From Panonychus citri (lineage: Eukaryota > Arthropoda > Arachnida > Trombidiformes > Tetranychidae): a stretch of 64,000 nucleotides of DNA. Location of the stretch: contig NW_026515541.1 of NCBI RefSeq assembly GCF_014898815.1, positions 372,001 to 436,000 on the forward strand, read 5' to 3'. Each line of letters begins with the position of its first letter. The first letter of the stretch is position 1. This document shows, in pieces, positions 26,209 to 36,697 of the stretch. The notes under the pieces were generated by a model. The model was not told where the DNA came from. It did not search any database and saw only the letters and a program-made list of their open reading frames with translations. Made by a program: the position numbers and the translations under genes.

Positions 26209-29200
26209 CTGGGTTACATGCAATATCATATCTCATTCATGATTAACATTTTGATTGTAAATTGTTTAACATGATAATGATAACTTTCACTTTCTTTATA
26301 TTACTTTAATGGGCTACTTTTTTTTCATTCAACTGTTTGTGTCTCTCATTGATCATGATTAAACTAATTGTTGTTTATCATTATTATTAGTAATATTAAA
26401 CAGTTCATTAAGTAAACAAGGCTATCCCGGAACTTAATTGTGAATAATGTATATTAATTCAATGAAGATAATTAAAGTTAATCTCAGTTGAAGAAACTTT
26501 TTTTTTTATTAATATTTCTCAAAATTTTCATTTGATTAGAAATGAAAAGTTAATCAACAACAACAATCAAGAGACACATTCACAATTTATTGATTATCGC
26601 TTCAATTACAATCAAATTAATTGTAACACTTAAATTAGGGTAACTTTGATTTACTAAATATTGAACAAAATCATTCAAATCAAACGATTAGTTTAATTGT
26701 TTTAAACTAATAAAATAAAATAAAAAGTTAATCAAATAAAAACACACAGAACAACCAAACTGAATTAACTTTCTGAACTAATTTTAAAAGGACAATTAAA
26801 ATAGAAATTGGAAATTTAATGATGATTGACACTTGAGACGACAATAGACTAATTGTTAATCTGTTGATGGACAGTTAATTGTTGTATCAACAATTTGGGG
26901 AAAGAGGGTGAAATTAACACACAGAAAAAGATGATTAGTGAAAAATCAAAGGTCACTTTTGATTCTTTCAGGGTTATAATTAAGTCTTAAGCCGGATGAT
27001 CTCTTGCAAAGATAATTAATTACACCATGAATCCGGTGTCGATTCGGAGGACAAATTCATCGCATCAATGAACTTTCTCCCTGAAATTTTCCACCTCCCA
27101 CCGAACATTATCCTCACTCTCTGGTTTCTCAAACTCTTTCGCGAAGGTTAATTTCCATGCTTCTCTCTTAATTGTTACAACAATTTTTTCTCACTTTCTC
27201 GATTGTTGTTGTTGTTTTTTTCACCAGCAATCAGTTAACTAACTAATTCACTTTCGCATTAATTAGATTTAAGAGCTTTTTAAGTGCTAATCGTGTTTTC
27301 AACAGGAGAGAAAATGAGAAAAAAACTTTTCACTTCGAACTTGAAATCGACCAAAAGTTTTGTTGAATCCAAAGACGAGCAATAAGATTATTCAACTGAA
27401 TTTAATTGTTTCGATCAAGTTTCTCTGATTTCGGTGATTATTTGATAATTATGGTTATTTGGATTCACTAATTTCGATCAGCCTCTTTATTAACAATCAA
27501 TTTAAAAGATAAATGAAGCACAGCAACAATTAACTTCCATTAATTAGTGAGAAACTGAATCGATTGATAAACAAGAGTAATAATATATTATAGTATTTGC
27601 AATTAACTCGATGATTAACTTTAATTGTTAAAACTTGGTAGTTGATTAGTTTGTTGATGAATTGTTTGAACAATTCAAATCCATTGTAACGTAAATTGTG
27701 TAACAATTGATAATTTTGTTTGATGAAAACATTTAATTGTATTAACTGAAGATCAATGTTAGATTTGATTAATTGTTGGTATTTAGGAAAAATTTTCATT
27801 CTAATTGGAAATGAGTTGTCCAGACAAACCATTAAACAAGTTAAATTGTTTGATTGTTTCAAGTGATGAGAGATTTGGTTAGAAATTGATTGTTGGTTAA
27901 TTGTTGACATCACAAAACGAGAGACAATTTGATATCAATTGAATTAAATAGATGGAGAAAAAAAACAGAATTGTAATCAACTTTTGTTTCCTCATCTATT
28001 ATGACCTTACCTTGACAATTGATCAACACACACTCGAGTTAAGGGTTACAACAATTTAGACAATTAACTAATTGATGTAGATGATGAAAAAAAAAACAAT
28101 CAAAGTTAATCAATCTCTCGATTAAGAGTAAACCTAAATTGTCAACCAAATAACATAATAACAACAACGAATTCACAATCAGTTTAATTGAGATCAATGA
28201 AATGAGAAAATCACAATTTAAATTATTCATCGTTAGGAAAACAATTAAAACTTTTGTTAAATTGTTAGCCTAATAAGAGGGAGAGAGGAAAGAGATTAAC
28301 TTTGGGGTTGGAAGAAATTAAATCTAATCTAAATTCTATGTGATTAACAATTAATCATCGAAAGGATTAATTTGTTTTCTCACAGTTTCGGTTTCCAATG
28401 GAAACGACACTCGATATGAGAAAGAAAAGTTTATATTTCTTTTGTTTTTCTATCTAATTTCTTAATCTTTGGTTTACATTATTTTCTTAATTGTTGTTGT
28501 TGATTTTTCTTCCAATTAACTTACCCAACATGAGAAAAGGCGCTGCAAGATTAATACCAATCATATCGACGCGTAAGTAGAAACATATTCCGAAAGCGGT
28601 TAGAACTCCAAGTCCAGCGGAGACGCAGCCCAAAAGTCCTAACCAGGGTTTCGACCTGACCCAATCGGACATCATACAGGTTCCGACGGAAAACACGAGC
28701 ATGATTATTACCGTGATTGAAAAGAAAGGCACCAAACTTTTGGTGTTTGATTCTAATTCATCTCGAAGTGTAGTGGACACAAATCGAGCCACATTAATGT
28801 GTTTGAACGAAAGGTTAGACACCCGTTTGAGGAAATTGTCCTCCCAAATGGCCGCTTTTTCATCGCCGTGTTTCTGACTGATATCCAACCAGTACATTAG
28901 GTTTATTGCTTTGGCATTTTCGATGAGATCGTTTGAATCTCGGGCCACTCCGCCCAAATAAGCGGGGAAAAAGTAGGCCTTGTATATGTCCGTGTTTACC
29001 CACAACGGATATTTGAGCCAAAACTTGTGACTCTCAATGTCTTCAATTCGAGGTACAAAGTCAAGAATATCGTTCTCGAAGCATTTGCCTTCCGATCGGG
29101 CACAAAGATCTTCATATGTATACGGATCATCGTCAAATTTAATGGTCATGTTTTTAATCAATCGATCCAATTGTACAATCTCATCGAAGACACTTTTAGT

Positions 29201-29515
29201 AAGGACATTACTCTCATCCTTGGCAATAGCGATCACCCGACCGAAACGACCTTTGTGTGTTATCCGACCAAGGTTAAAGTTTCGACTGTAGTTCATTGGG
29301 AATAGATTATCGATCACCGCCCGTTCGTGTTTCGATGCTCCGTCGGTTGGACTGAAAAGGTATTCGGGGTCATCTTCATATCTCATCTGTTGAAATCCAG
29401 TGGCAAATATGATGGACACGAAAATAGGAATCACAAGATAATAACCTGGATGACGACCGATGTTACGACCGATCTTGGTGAACATCCTCGAAAGAGCGTG
29501 ATCAATGCACGACAT
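17844..29515 (-). CDS. Patched domain-containing / Patched-related membrane protein (Ptr-like)
   Basis: This is an RND-family transporter-like protein of the Patched-related (PTR/PTCHD) group with a sterol-sensing domain; such proteins act in membranes on lipid or sterol cargo, but the substrate is unknown. Exons on the minus strand are 29515-28525, 20577-20402, 20340-20184 and 20110-17844 (3591 nt, 1196 aa). An N-terminal membrane segment (YYLVIPIFVSIIFATGF) precedes a large extracellular loop with YEDDPEYLFSP. The sterol-sensing bundle contains GVGMDDAFVLLASW just after intron 1, and the second RND half contains CIGFSVDFSAHISYAY near 19140. The last roughly 360 residues are a disordered, Ser/Asn-rich cytoplasmic tail. 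The first intron is 7947 bp, far longer than any other here. The exact paralogue (Ptr, PTCHD1-like or PTCHD3-like) cannot be settled by eye. Confidence 0.92.
20578..28524 (-). other. 7.9-kb first intron of the Patched-related gene
   Basis: The donor GGTAAGTTAA sits at 28525/28524 and the acceptor TTAATTAG at 20579-20578. Splicing joins ...PFLML to GVGMDDAF in frame. The interior is very AT-rich and full of AACAATTA/TTAATTGTT words, with no recognisable coding exon or RNA gene. GC-richer patches occur near 22400-22500, 25880-26000 and 27000-27180, and may be regulatory. Open frames at 27530-27913 and 28039-28230 look like chance. Confidence 0.8.
26178..26207. repeat. (GAT)10 microsatellite
   Basis: Ten perfect GAT units lie at 26178-26207, preceded by an impure GATGACGAG/GATGAGGAT stretch from 26151. 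It lies inside the long intron of the Patched-related gene. Confidence 0.9.
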
Positions 29516-30442
29516 TTTGGATACTCTTTGGTTAGATGTCCAATCTACTAGATGAAAGCTAATTAATCTTCAAAATATCAGTTTAATTTCGTTAATCGAA
29601 TTTAACTTTTCTATTGAAATTGATATTCTGATGCTGGTAATTAGGTTGATTGGTCAATCCAATGGTTTCAACCGGTCAATTGAAGATTTACTTTTGTCGA
29701 TAAAAACAAATCGCTGGTGTCCAAACAATCAACATGACGAAACATTATTTCCGTTTTTGACACAACAATCAACAAATTGGCACTTTGATTAGTTGATAAT
29801 GAGCAGTGGGCAAAATAACACAAGACAATCCTTGGTCTAATCACAATAAAGAAACAATTTGCGAAAAAGTTTACCCAACAATCAACAAAAATTATGATCA
29901 ATAAATTGAAATGAAACAATCGAGAACAAGTGTCAATAAATTAAACAACAATTAAAACAACCAAAGAAATGAACACCATGGACGGAGGATTAACCACTCA
30001 AACAATTAAGATTAAACTCGACTCAACAATATATTAATCACAATTAGAAACAAAATGTTAACCAAAAAACTTGAACAACCTTTCAATTGATTAGCCAACC
30101 CAAGAAATGATCAACAGCGCCACCAACAACAATCTATTAGGTTAACACCTTAAAAGTAACAATTTAGTTTTTGCAACTTAAATTGCAAACAATCAACAAT
30201 TTCAACTCTAACGGGAACCAACAAACTAATGGCCTCACCAAATCAACAAATTTTCCCAAATTTAAACGACAATTTAGCGATATTACCATAATTCTGGTAA
30301 TCAAGAGCCACATAGACATCATATTTAATGATAGAAACTGAATATTATTCGAATCCAGGTCAATTTGAACAGTCAAATTCCCGTTCGAATTAAGATGATG
30401 CAACGCACGATTAGGTAAAAATTTTGAATTTTCTAGTAAATT
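29516..30442. other. Region upstream of the Patched-related gene and tRNA
   Basis: AT-rich non-coding DNA. It should include the promoter and 5' leader of the Patched-related gene (minus strand) next to 29516. Open frames at 29668-29919 and 30164-30403 have no recognisable content. Confidence 0.5.
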
Positions 30443-30535
30443 GCTCTATTGGCGCAATTGGTTAGCGCGCGGTACTTATAAGCAGTATTTAGCGTAGTGA
30501 TGCCGAGGTTGTGAGTTCGAGCCTCACATAGAGCA
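30443..30535 (+). tRNA. tRNA-Ile (anticodon UAU) with an intron
   Basis: A complete cloverleaf can be drawn. The acceptor stem GCTCTAT (30443-30449) pairs with ATAGAGC (30528-30534), followed by discriminator A. The D-arm contains GGTTAGCGC. The anticodon stem CGGTA pairs with TGCCG, with loop CTTATAA and anticodon TAT at 30477-30479. The T-arm is TGTGAGTTCGAGCCTCACA. A 19-nt intron (30481-30499) sits after position 37, as is usual for animal tRNA-Ile(UAU). The internal A and B boxes match consensus, and a TTTTT Pol III terminator follows at 30538-30542. The mature tRNA decodes AUA. Confidence 0.96.
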
Positions 30536-30631
30536 TATTTTTGCTTCCATAGGTGTAACCAGGAGAATCTGAATAAGTTATTGAGAGAATTGATTTACTT
30601 TGGATTAGAAAGGGTCGATTTTATTTATTAT

Positions 30632-30675
30632 TCAAAGTGAAGAACTAAATTGATATTTTTAGTTCTTCACTTTGA
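30632..30675. repeat. Perfect 18-bp inverted repeat in the MRG15 3' region
   Basis: TCAAAGTGAAGAACTAAA (30632-30649) is exactly inverted at 30658-30675 with an 8-nt spacer. On the minus strand it lies 28 nt after the MRG15 stop and just before two AATAAA signals (TTTATT on the plus strand at 30620-30629). It would therefore fold as a strong hairpin in the MRG15 3' untranslated region. It also separates MRG15 from the tRNA gene. Confidence 0.85.
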
Positions 30676-30702
30676 TTGAAATCGATAAGAAAATATGAGT
30701 TA

Positions 30703-32268
30703 TCATTTTTTGGGAGATTCGGTTACAGATGATGAGGCATATTCATCTTTGGAGTAATAATTGGTGACATTTTTGGCACAATAGCTGCGAAATAATAAGA
30801 ATAGAATAGTTTTAAATAATTTGATTGATTTTTTTTTTCTCTTTTTGTTGTAGTTGATTTCTTTTGATTTTTGCTTTTTGATATTTACCTGAGGAAATCG
30901 TCGAACTGTGGAATCAATACTTGGATTGTTTTCTCATCAGAATGTGAGTGAGCAAATAAATTACCAAATTTCGCTGGAAAATTGGAGAGAGAATTAATTA
31001 TTGTGATTAGATTTTCGGGTAGAGTTTAAGGATTACTTCGGGGTGGAGCTAATTGATCAATTAATCGAAAACTCTTAATTATCGAAGCTCCACCTTACCG
31101 ATTTTTGATTGGGAATTAAATCTCTGAATTTCTACTTACTGAAAAGTCTAATCAAATGGACGAAACCGTAAATTGATGAGGGGAGAATTTCATCTTCTCC
31201 ATCTTTTCTCACTTGATCAAATTGTTCTCGTTCAGGTTTGTACAGAAGTAAAGTTCCAAGAATTATATTGAAATATTCACGAATTCCGTTGGTTATCTCG
31301 AAGAATACGCTTATTTTGGGTGGGGTCAGTGTTAATTCTTTCTTTTTGAAATTGACATATTCTTCTAGAATATCGTCAACCGATTTTTGTGCTGGAATTA
31401 GAACCAATTTGTTATTCTTGTTTATTGTTTCCCAATCTTCTTTGAGAACTTTTTTCAACTCTTCAGGAATGAAAATTCTCACTTCCGGAAGATTCTGAAG
31501 ATCTTCGGTAGTCTGGTCAACTTTGGTTCGACGTTTTTTACCACCAGTTTCTTTTTCTCCGACTTCTTTAGTTTCGATTGGAGTTGTAACCAAAGGACCT
31601 CCTGGAGTTGTTCCTGATTTGGGTTTACCACTTTTCTCAATTTTCGGTGTACTCGTGGCCTCTTTATCTCCGCTGGTTCTCTTACGACTTTTACCCTTTG
31701 GTTTTGCGGCACTAAATCGATCAAGAAAATAAGATCAGTTTCAATTCTAATCTAAATTTCCAATCAAATGATAAACACATACGCTTGGGCTTGTTGGATT
31801 TCCTTTTGTTTTTGTACATTGGCTTCGTTGTATTTTAGGACTCGACTTTCGGGAACCCATTCATCCCAACTAGAAATGCGAAAAAGAAGCAAAATCAAAT
31901 CAGAATAAGTAAATTGGGTTAAATGAAGAGATGAAGAGAAGAGAAAATCAATTTACCTTTTATTCCAACCTTGATAATGGACAAAATACTTGACATTCTT
32001 ATCCTTTGCTTGTATTTGAACACACTAGACACACAAAGAGATTAGAGAAAAAACTTAGTTATTACATTAACGGACATTAATTAACCAGAATTAACGAACC
32101 TTAGCTTCATAAAGAATCGGACCATGGAAACAGAGGACTCTTTCACCTAAGAAATGAATAGTCAATGAGTTGAAAAGAAAAAACAAAAAAAAACATAATC
32201 AACACAAAGAAAAAATAAATAAAATGAAGGTTATACAAACCTTCTTGGAATTTATATTTAGGAGCCAT
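30703..32268 (-). CDS. MORF4L1: MRG15 / MORF4L1 chromatin protein (chromodomain + MRG domain)
   Basis: MRG15 reads methylated H3K36 and scaffolds NuA4/Tip60 and Sin3-type complexes. Seven exons on the minus strand are 32268-32241, 32146-32100, 32024-31957, 31869-31783, 31711-31140, 30973-30889 and 30784-30703 (969 nt, 322 aa). The start MAPKYKFQEGERVLCFHGP is the classic N-terminus. The chromodomain follows, with YFVHYQGWNKSWDEWV split across two exons. A basic Lys/Arg/Pro linker comes next, then the MRG domain (LPEVRIFIPEELKKVLKEDWE, LLYKPEREQF, IYGFVHLIRLF, FDDFLSYCAKN). All introns are short. It is divergent from the collagen galactosyltransferase gene across about 650 bp. Functional cooperation with TRRAP is known for the families, not shown here. 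Confidence 0.96.
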
Positions 32269-32921
32269 CGGTAGATTGAGAAGCAATTAACCAATAAATA
32301 GAAAGTGAAAAATGGACTAATTAAACAATTAGAATGACAATTAATCTTGTAAACAAATGAAAAGACAAAAAAAGTCTAAGAATCAAAGTTAATCCACAAG
32401 GTAGAAAATAAAAATTGGCTTTTAAAAGCGATTTTCAAATAATCTGAAAGAAATTCAAAGTCCCGATCAAGCGACAGCCTTAATTAGCAACAAGAGAACA
32501 ATTAAATTATAATTAACATAAAATAATAGAAATAAAATTAAGATGAAACAATTGAATTAAGAATCAAAACAACATCGGCAAAGAGATTTTTGTTTACCGT
32601 TTCCATGGAAACATTTCTTTCTCTTTCTCTGTCTCGGTATTTTCACTCATCGAATTGATTGTTTATCTTGTTTCTCTTAAAACCATGACAATTAACTAGA
32701 AGGATTAATGATAAGTTTTAATTTTTGATTGTTAATTATCTTCCCAATCAGCGGATGAACCACATTGGGTCGATCAATTTGATGTTCGTCGTCAATTGTG
32801 CTAACATTTCTTATGGTTAAAATTTCCTTGTGAATTTTTTGCTTATTTTAATTTCTCTTTGTTGTTTTAATTTTGTTTTATTTCTGAATCTTTTTTCTTT
32901 ATTCGAGTTTCAATTGTTGAA
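32269..32921. other. Divergent promoter region, MRG15 (-) and collagen galactosyltransferase (+)
   Basis: This 653-bp region lies between two start codons facing outward and must contain both 5' leaders and promoters. It is AT-rich. I see no TATA box in a convincing position and no coding content. Confidence 0.6.
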
Positions 32922-34694
32922 ATGGTTAACCAACAATCTCTCGTTTTAATTGTCCTGGTGACATTAGTTCTGCTGCCATCAAATCATTGTGATCAAATCA
33001 AATTAAAACCAACCGTTGAAATTGTCCTGTCAATTCATGCATACGCTAAATCTAATATATTACCATTCACATTGAGCTCTCTTGAGAATCAAGATTATCC
33101 CAAGAATCGAACTAGATTATCAATTAATTTCGATATTTATCCTGAAATTTTGAGATCAATCTACGATCGTAAGGATGAGAGATACCTGCGAAATTTGGTT
33201 ACTTTGAATATCTTGAAATCTTGGATTCGGATAAATCGCCCTTTCTATCATGAAGTGTTGATCAATTACAATTATTTGGACTCAAAAGATGACCCATTGG
33301 AAGATGTTGACTATTGGGCTACTGGACGTTTCGATAAGATTATTAAACTTAAGACAACTGCAATCGCTCAGGCTTCATCCAATTGGGCTGATTTTCTCCT
33401 TCTAATGGATTCGGATGTTGTTCTGGTCAATACTGGAACTTTAAGTCATTTGGTTTCTGCGGAAAAATCGTTAATTGCTCCCATGTTATATTCACTTGGA
33501 ACTTATTCCAATTACTGGGCTGGAATGAATAAAAGAGGATATTATTTGAGAACTGACGATTACATGCCAATACTGGATCGAACTAAACTTGGCATTTTCG
33601 AGGTTCCAATGATACACTCATGCATCTTAATCGATATGGGAATTCCAGCAACAGCACAATTAACATTCAACGCGACCCATTTAAGCAACAGTACACCTTA
33701 TGATGATATAATTGCTTTCGCTTTGTCGGCTAAATTGAACAACATGTCGATGTTCATCAGCAACGAGGAGCTTTGGGGATACATTATGCCTGCCGTAGAA
33801 ATTGTCGAGCTTAGTCGATTCGATCAGGAATTAATTGACCTTCAGTTGGAAGCGACGATTGAAGATGCGTCTTTTCCCTTGTCACCATCACTTGCTCATT
33901 TCGTGGAGATACCGAAAAAAGATCGACTTGGTGTCGATGAAGTTTATGTAATAAACTTGGACCGTCGAACTGAAAGGAAAGAGGCAATGTCCAAGCGAAT
34001 GGATATTCTCGGTATAAATGCAACCTTTTGGCCTGCGGTTGATGGTAAACTGATCAATGAGGAATATTTGAAGAAGCGAGGAATCAAATTTCTACCTGAT
34101 TATGAGGACCCTTATCATAAACGACCGATGACCTTTGGTGAAATTGGTTGTTTTCTATCACATTATGATATTTGGAAAGATATGATCAAGAAAAATCATA
34201 AGTTCGTCGTTATTTTAGAAGATGATGTTCGTTTTGAGAGATCTTTCCGACCTCGATTTAAAGCTTTACTTGGAGCGATTAAAAAATACGAAGAATCATT
34301 CGGTGGAACTGATCTAATTTACCTTGGAAGAAAAGCTCAGACTGATGAGAAATTTACTCAAACCGCAATTAATGGCCTCATTTTACCGAATTATTCTTAC
34401 TGGACAATTGGTTACATTTTAACCCAACGTGGAGCAGAACGTTTAATTAATAGTAAACCTTTGGAAAAACTTTTGCCTATTGATGAATTTCTTCCAATTA
34501 TGTACGATAAACACCCGAATCCCGAATGGTCGCAACACTTTTCACCCCGTGATCTTCGCGCTCTCAGCGCATCTCCACTTCTAATCTCACCGACACATTA
34601 TGTCGGCGATGAGCAATATATCAGTGACACTGAGGATTCTCAACAAATCGGTGATAATCCTTCTCACCCTAAAAATCACCACCAAGAACTTTAA
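32922..34694 (+). CDS. COLGALT1: Procollagen galactosyltransferase (GLT25D/COLGALT family)
   Basis: This ER-lumen enzyme transfers galactose from UDP-Gal to hydroxylysine of collagens. It is a single-exon gene encoding 590 aa, close to the usual family size of about 600. A signal peptide (hydrophobic residues about 7-19) precedes the first glycosyltransferase domain, which contains WADFLLLMDSDVVLVN. The second domain is GT25-like: VDEVYVINLDRRTERKEAM, then FGEIGCFLSHYDIWKDM and FVVILEDDVRF. The C-terminus is HQEL, which fits the KDEL-type ER retention pattern ([KRHQSA][DENQ]EL). The vertebrate genes have many introns, so this copy is intron-poor; its signal sequence, full domains and native promoter context do not suggest a dead retrocopy. 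Whether it equals COLGALT1 or COLGALT2 is not meaningful for an invertebrate single copy. Confidence 0.94.
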   Translation: MVNQQSLVLIVLVTLVLLPSNHCDQIKLKPTVEIVLSIHAYAKSNILPFTLSSLENQDYPKNRTRLSINFDIYPEILRSIYDRKDERYLRNLVTLNILKSWIRINRPFYHEVLINYNYLDSKDDPLEDVDYWATGRFDKIIKLKTTAIAQASSNWADFLLLMDSDVVLVNTGTLSHLVSAEKSLIAPMLYSLGTYSNYWAGMNKRGYYLRTDDYMPILDRTKLGIFEVPMIHSCILIDMGIPATAQLTFNATHLSNSTPYDDIIAFALSAKLNNMSMFISNEELWGYIMPAVEIVELSRFDQELIDLQLEATIEDASFPLSPSLAHFVEIPKKDRLGVDEVYVINLDRRTERKEAMSKRMDILGINATFWPAVDGKLINEEYLKKRGIKFLPDYEDPYHKRPMTFGEIGCFLSHYDIWKDMIKKNHKFVVILEDDVRFERSFRPRFKALLGAIKKYEESFGGTDLIYLGRKAQTDEKFTQTAINGLILPNYSYWTIGYILTQRGAERLINSKPLEKLLPIDEFLPIMYDKHPNPEWSQHFSPRDLRALSASPLLISPTHYVGDEQYISDTEDSQQIGDNPSHPKNHHQEL

Positions 34695-35062
34695 TCAATA
34701 AACCAATCGACCAACAATTATCTCTACTTAAAAAGTAATAACAATTGAGCCAAACAAAAAAAAAACTTTACCAACCACAATAAGCTAATCGCCATAATCT
34801 AAACCGCTTAGATTGGCATTCAAATAACCCCAAATGCTAATCACTTATTATTCAATTATTTTAATCGTCAAAATTTTCGCCATCATCACCTTGATGTGTA
34901 CAATTAATTTTGATTAATCAATTAGCTAGTCTTTTAATGTGCCATAAGAAAATATGAAAGCTTTTTTTTATTATTATTATTTAACTTGAACAATTTATAT
35001 TATTTATTAAACTACACAATTAAAAATGTCAATATCAAATAATTAACTATCAACTGATCATC
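34695..35062. other. Convergent 3' region between the galactosyltransferase gene and DUSP12
   Basis: AT-rich non-coding DNA holding both 3' untranslated regions. No further feature is recognised. Confidence 0.5.
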
Positions 35063-36061
35063 TTAATGAGCTTGACTTATGAATACAGTTGATGGAAGAG
35101 CTAAATTGTCAACATCAATATCGTTGACATTGATTTTAAATGCTGGTCTGATGCTTGTGTGGGTTGTACATTTGGAATCACAATCGATTCCGGAAACATC
35201 AAAACATCCGATTTTTTTTAAACACGAAGGACAATTAATATCACTAACCGTTAATTCAGTTAACATACTTTGCATCCAAGGTTGAGGTTCAATGTAAAGC
35301 GATTTACAATTAACCAGATTATCCGAAATGACATGAATTTCGGTGAACAATTTGATTCGACATTTTTTACATTTGTAAACAACTTTCGCTTTGAAAAGTT
35401 GATCAGTCGACGATAATTTGGTAAAATAGGAATGAACAATTTCGTGAACAGCATTGGAAGTCTCGGTATCATGGATAAAGTGTCTTCTCGACAATCTACT
35501 GGCTAATTGATCTAAAACGATTAGACGATAATCCTTGTTGAGAACGTTGATCTTGTAGCCCATAGTTTCGTAGAGTTTTAATTGTCTTCGAAATCCTTCA
35601 TTTGGATCGACAATCGATCTTTCTTTACGAACCAATTCAATACATTCTTCAGCGGGTTTTCTTAATTTCTTCATCAAATAAGCAGTTACAATGGTCGCTG
35701 ATCGAGAAATTCCGGCGATACAGTGGACAAGAACATTCTCCTTCTTTTCGACTGCTTTTTCGATAAAAGAATAGGTAATTTCGAAGAAGGAAATTAAATC
35801 TTGTCTCGGCATATCCTCCGAATCGATCCACAGGTAACTCGACACCAAAGGTTCACTAATTGGTTTTATGTTGCAAGTGATTATATGCTTGATGTTGTAA
35901 CGAGTTATACTTGTCGGTGAACTTGCGGCCATTATGTCCGAAAGGTAAACATGTTTGACGATCTCAGAACAATATCCATCCATAATCCACTGGAGAATAT
36001 GAAATTTAATCGATCGAATCAATTTAATGAGTGAAATTAAACGAAAACCCGATCTACCCAT
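35063..36061 (-). CDS. DUSP12: Dual-specificity phosphatase 12 / YVH1 with zinc-binding tail
   Basis: This is a protein phosphatase of the YVH1 family, which in yeast and animals also helps mature the 60S ribosomal subunit. It is a single exon of 332 aa. The DSP domain spans about residues 27-170, with general-acid region WIDSEDMP (78-85) and active-site loop HCIAGISRSAT (113-123), i.e. intact HCxxGxxRS with Cys114 and Arg120. The C-terminal zinc module follows: YKCKKCR, then a CPSCLKKIG pair and a final Cys/His cluster, plus the family-typical YIEPQPWMQSML. The ATG at 36061 opens the frame. A second Met at residue 27 (MDGYCSEIV) is closer to the domain start and could be the real initiator. 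Confidence 0.93.
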   Translation of the reverse strand: MGRSGFRLISLIKLIRSIKFHILQWIMDGYCSEIVKHVYLSDIMAASSPTSITRYNIKHIITCNIKPISEPLVSSYLWIDSEDMPRQDLISFFEITYSFIEKAVEKKENVLVHCIAGISRSATIVTAYLMKKLRKPAEECIELVRKERSIVDPNEGFRRQLKLYETMGYKINVLNKDYRLIVLDQLASRLSRRHFIHDTETSNAVHEIVHSYFTKLSSTDQLFKAKVVYKCKKCRIKLFTEIHVISDNLVNCKSLYIEPQPWMQSMLTELTVSDINCPSCLKKIGCFDVSGIDCDSKCTTHTSIRPAFKINVNDIDVDNLALPSTVFISQAH

Positions 36062-36697
36062 AGAAAAGAGATTGACATTTGTTGAGAAAAGAATAAGAAA
36101 TCACACATATGAGAGAGAGAAGAAAAAAAGTACATGATTAGTTGATTAGAGACAATTTCTAATCCATAGAATAGTAAAAACACTAATTGTTGAAGATAAT
36201 TAGAAGTACTTACTGTAGAATCTGGAGTGACAATTAAATAAATCACAAATCGATTCACTTACAAAAGTAAACAATTTTTTCTCATGTCAACTTAACCCTT
36301 TCAACTGTCAGAAAAACTAAAACCGCAACTTTTGGTTTTGTTATTTAAACTTGAGAAAAGTTTAATTAGTCAATCGAATCAATTTACTGATCAATTACAC
36401 CATTAGAAATTAAGTAAATTAGTGACTATTAGCGAGAATAATTTAATGACAATCGCGCGAAATTAATTCCCCTTTGAGTCTTTCGTTGTAATGAACAGGA
36501 AGTGCGATCATTAATCACAAAAGAAATTGTAACAATCAAAGTAATCACATTTTTCCATCATTAGAGATTAATTGTTATATATAATTAACGATGGAAAACC
36601 CAAGCTTATTTTTAAATTATCTTCTAACTATTAACAATAATTTCCGTTTTTAATTTGATTCCCAATTCATTTCAACTGAACATCACAAACGAAGAAG
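36062..36697. other. Divergent intergenic region between DUSP12 and the small secreted peptide gene
   Basis: It should hold the DUSP12 promoter on the left and the promoter of the plus-strand peptide gene on the right. It contains a GC spot with CGCG near 36454. No coding content is recognised. Confidence 0.5.

Noticed and set aside
27530..27913. 127-codon minus-strand frame inside the long Patched-related intron
   Set aside because: Composition is that of AT-rich non-coding DNA (Asn/Ile/Leu/Gln), on the same strand as and within a spliced intron.
31036..31096. Short inverted repeat (GGTGGAGCT/AGCTCCACC) in an MRG15 intron
   Set aside because: Only 9 bp with a large AT-rich loop; too weak to call a feature.
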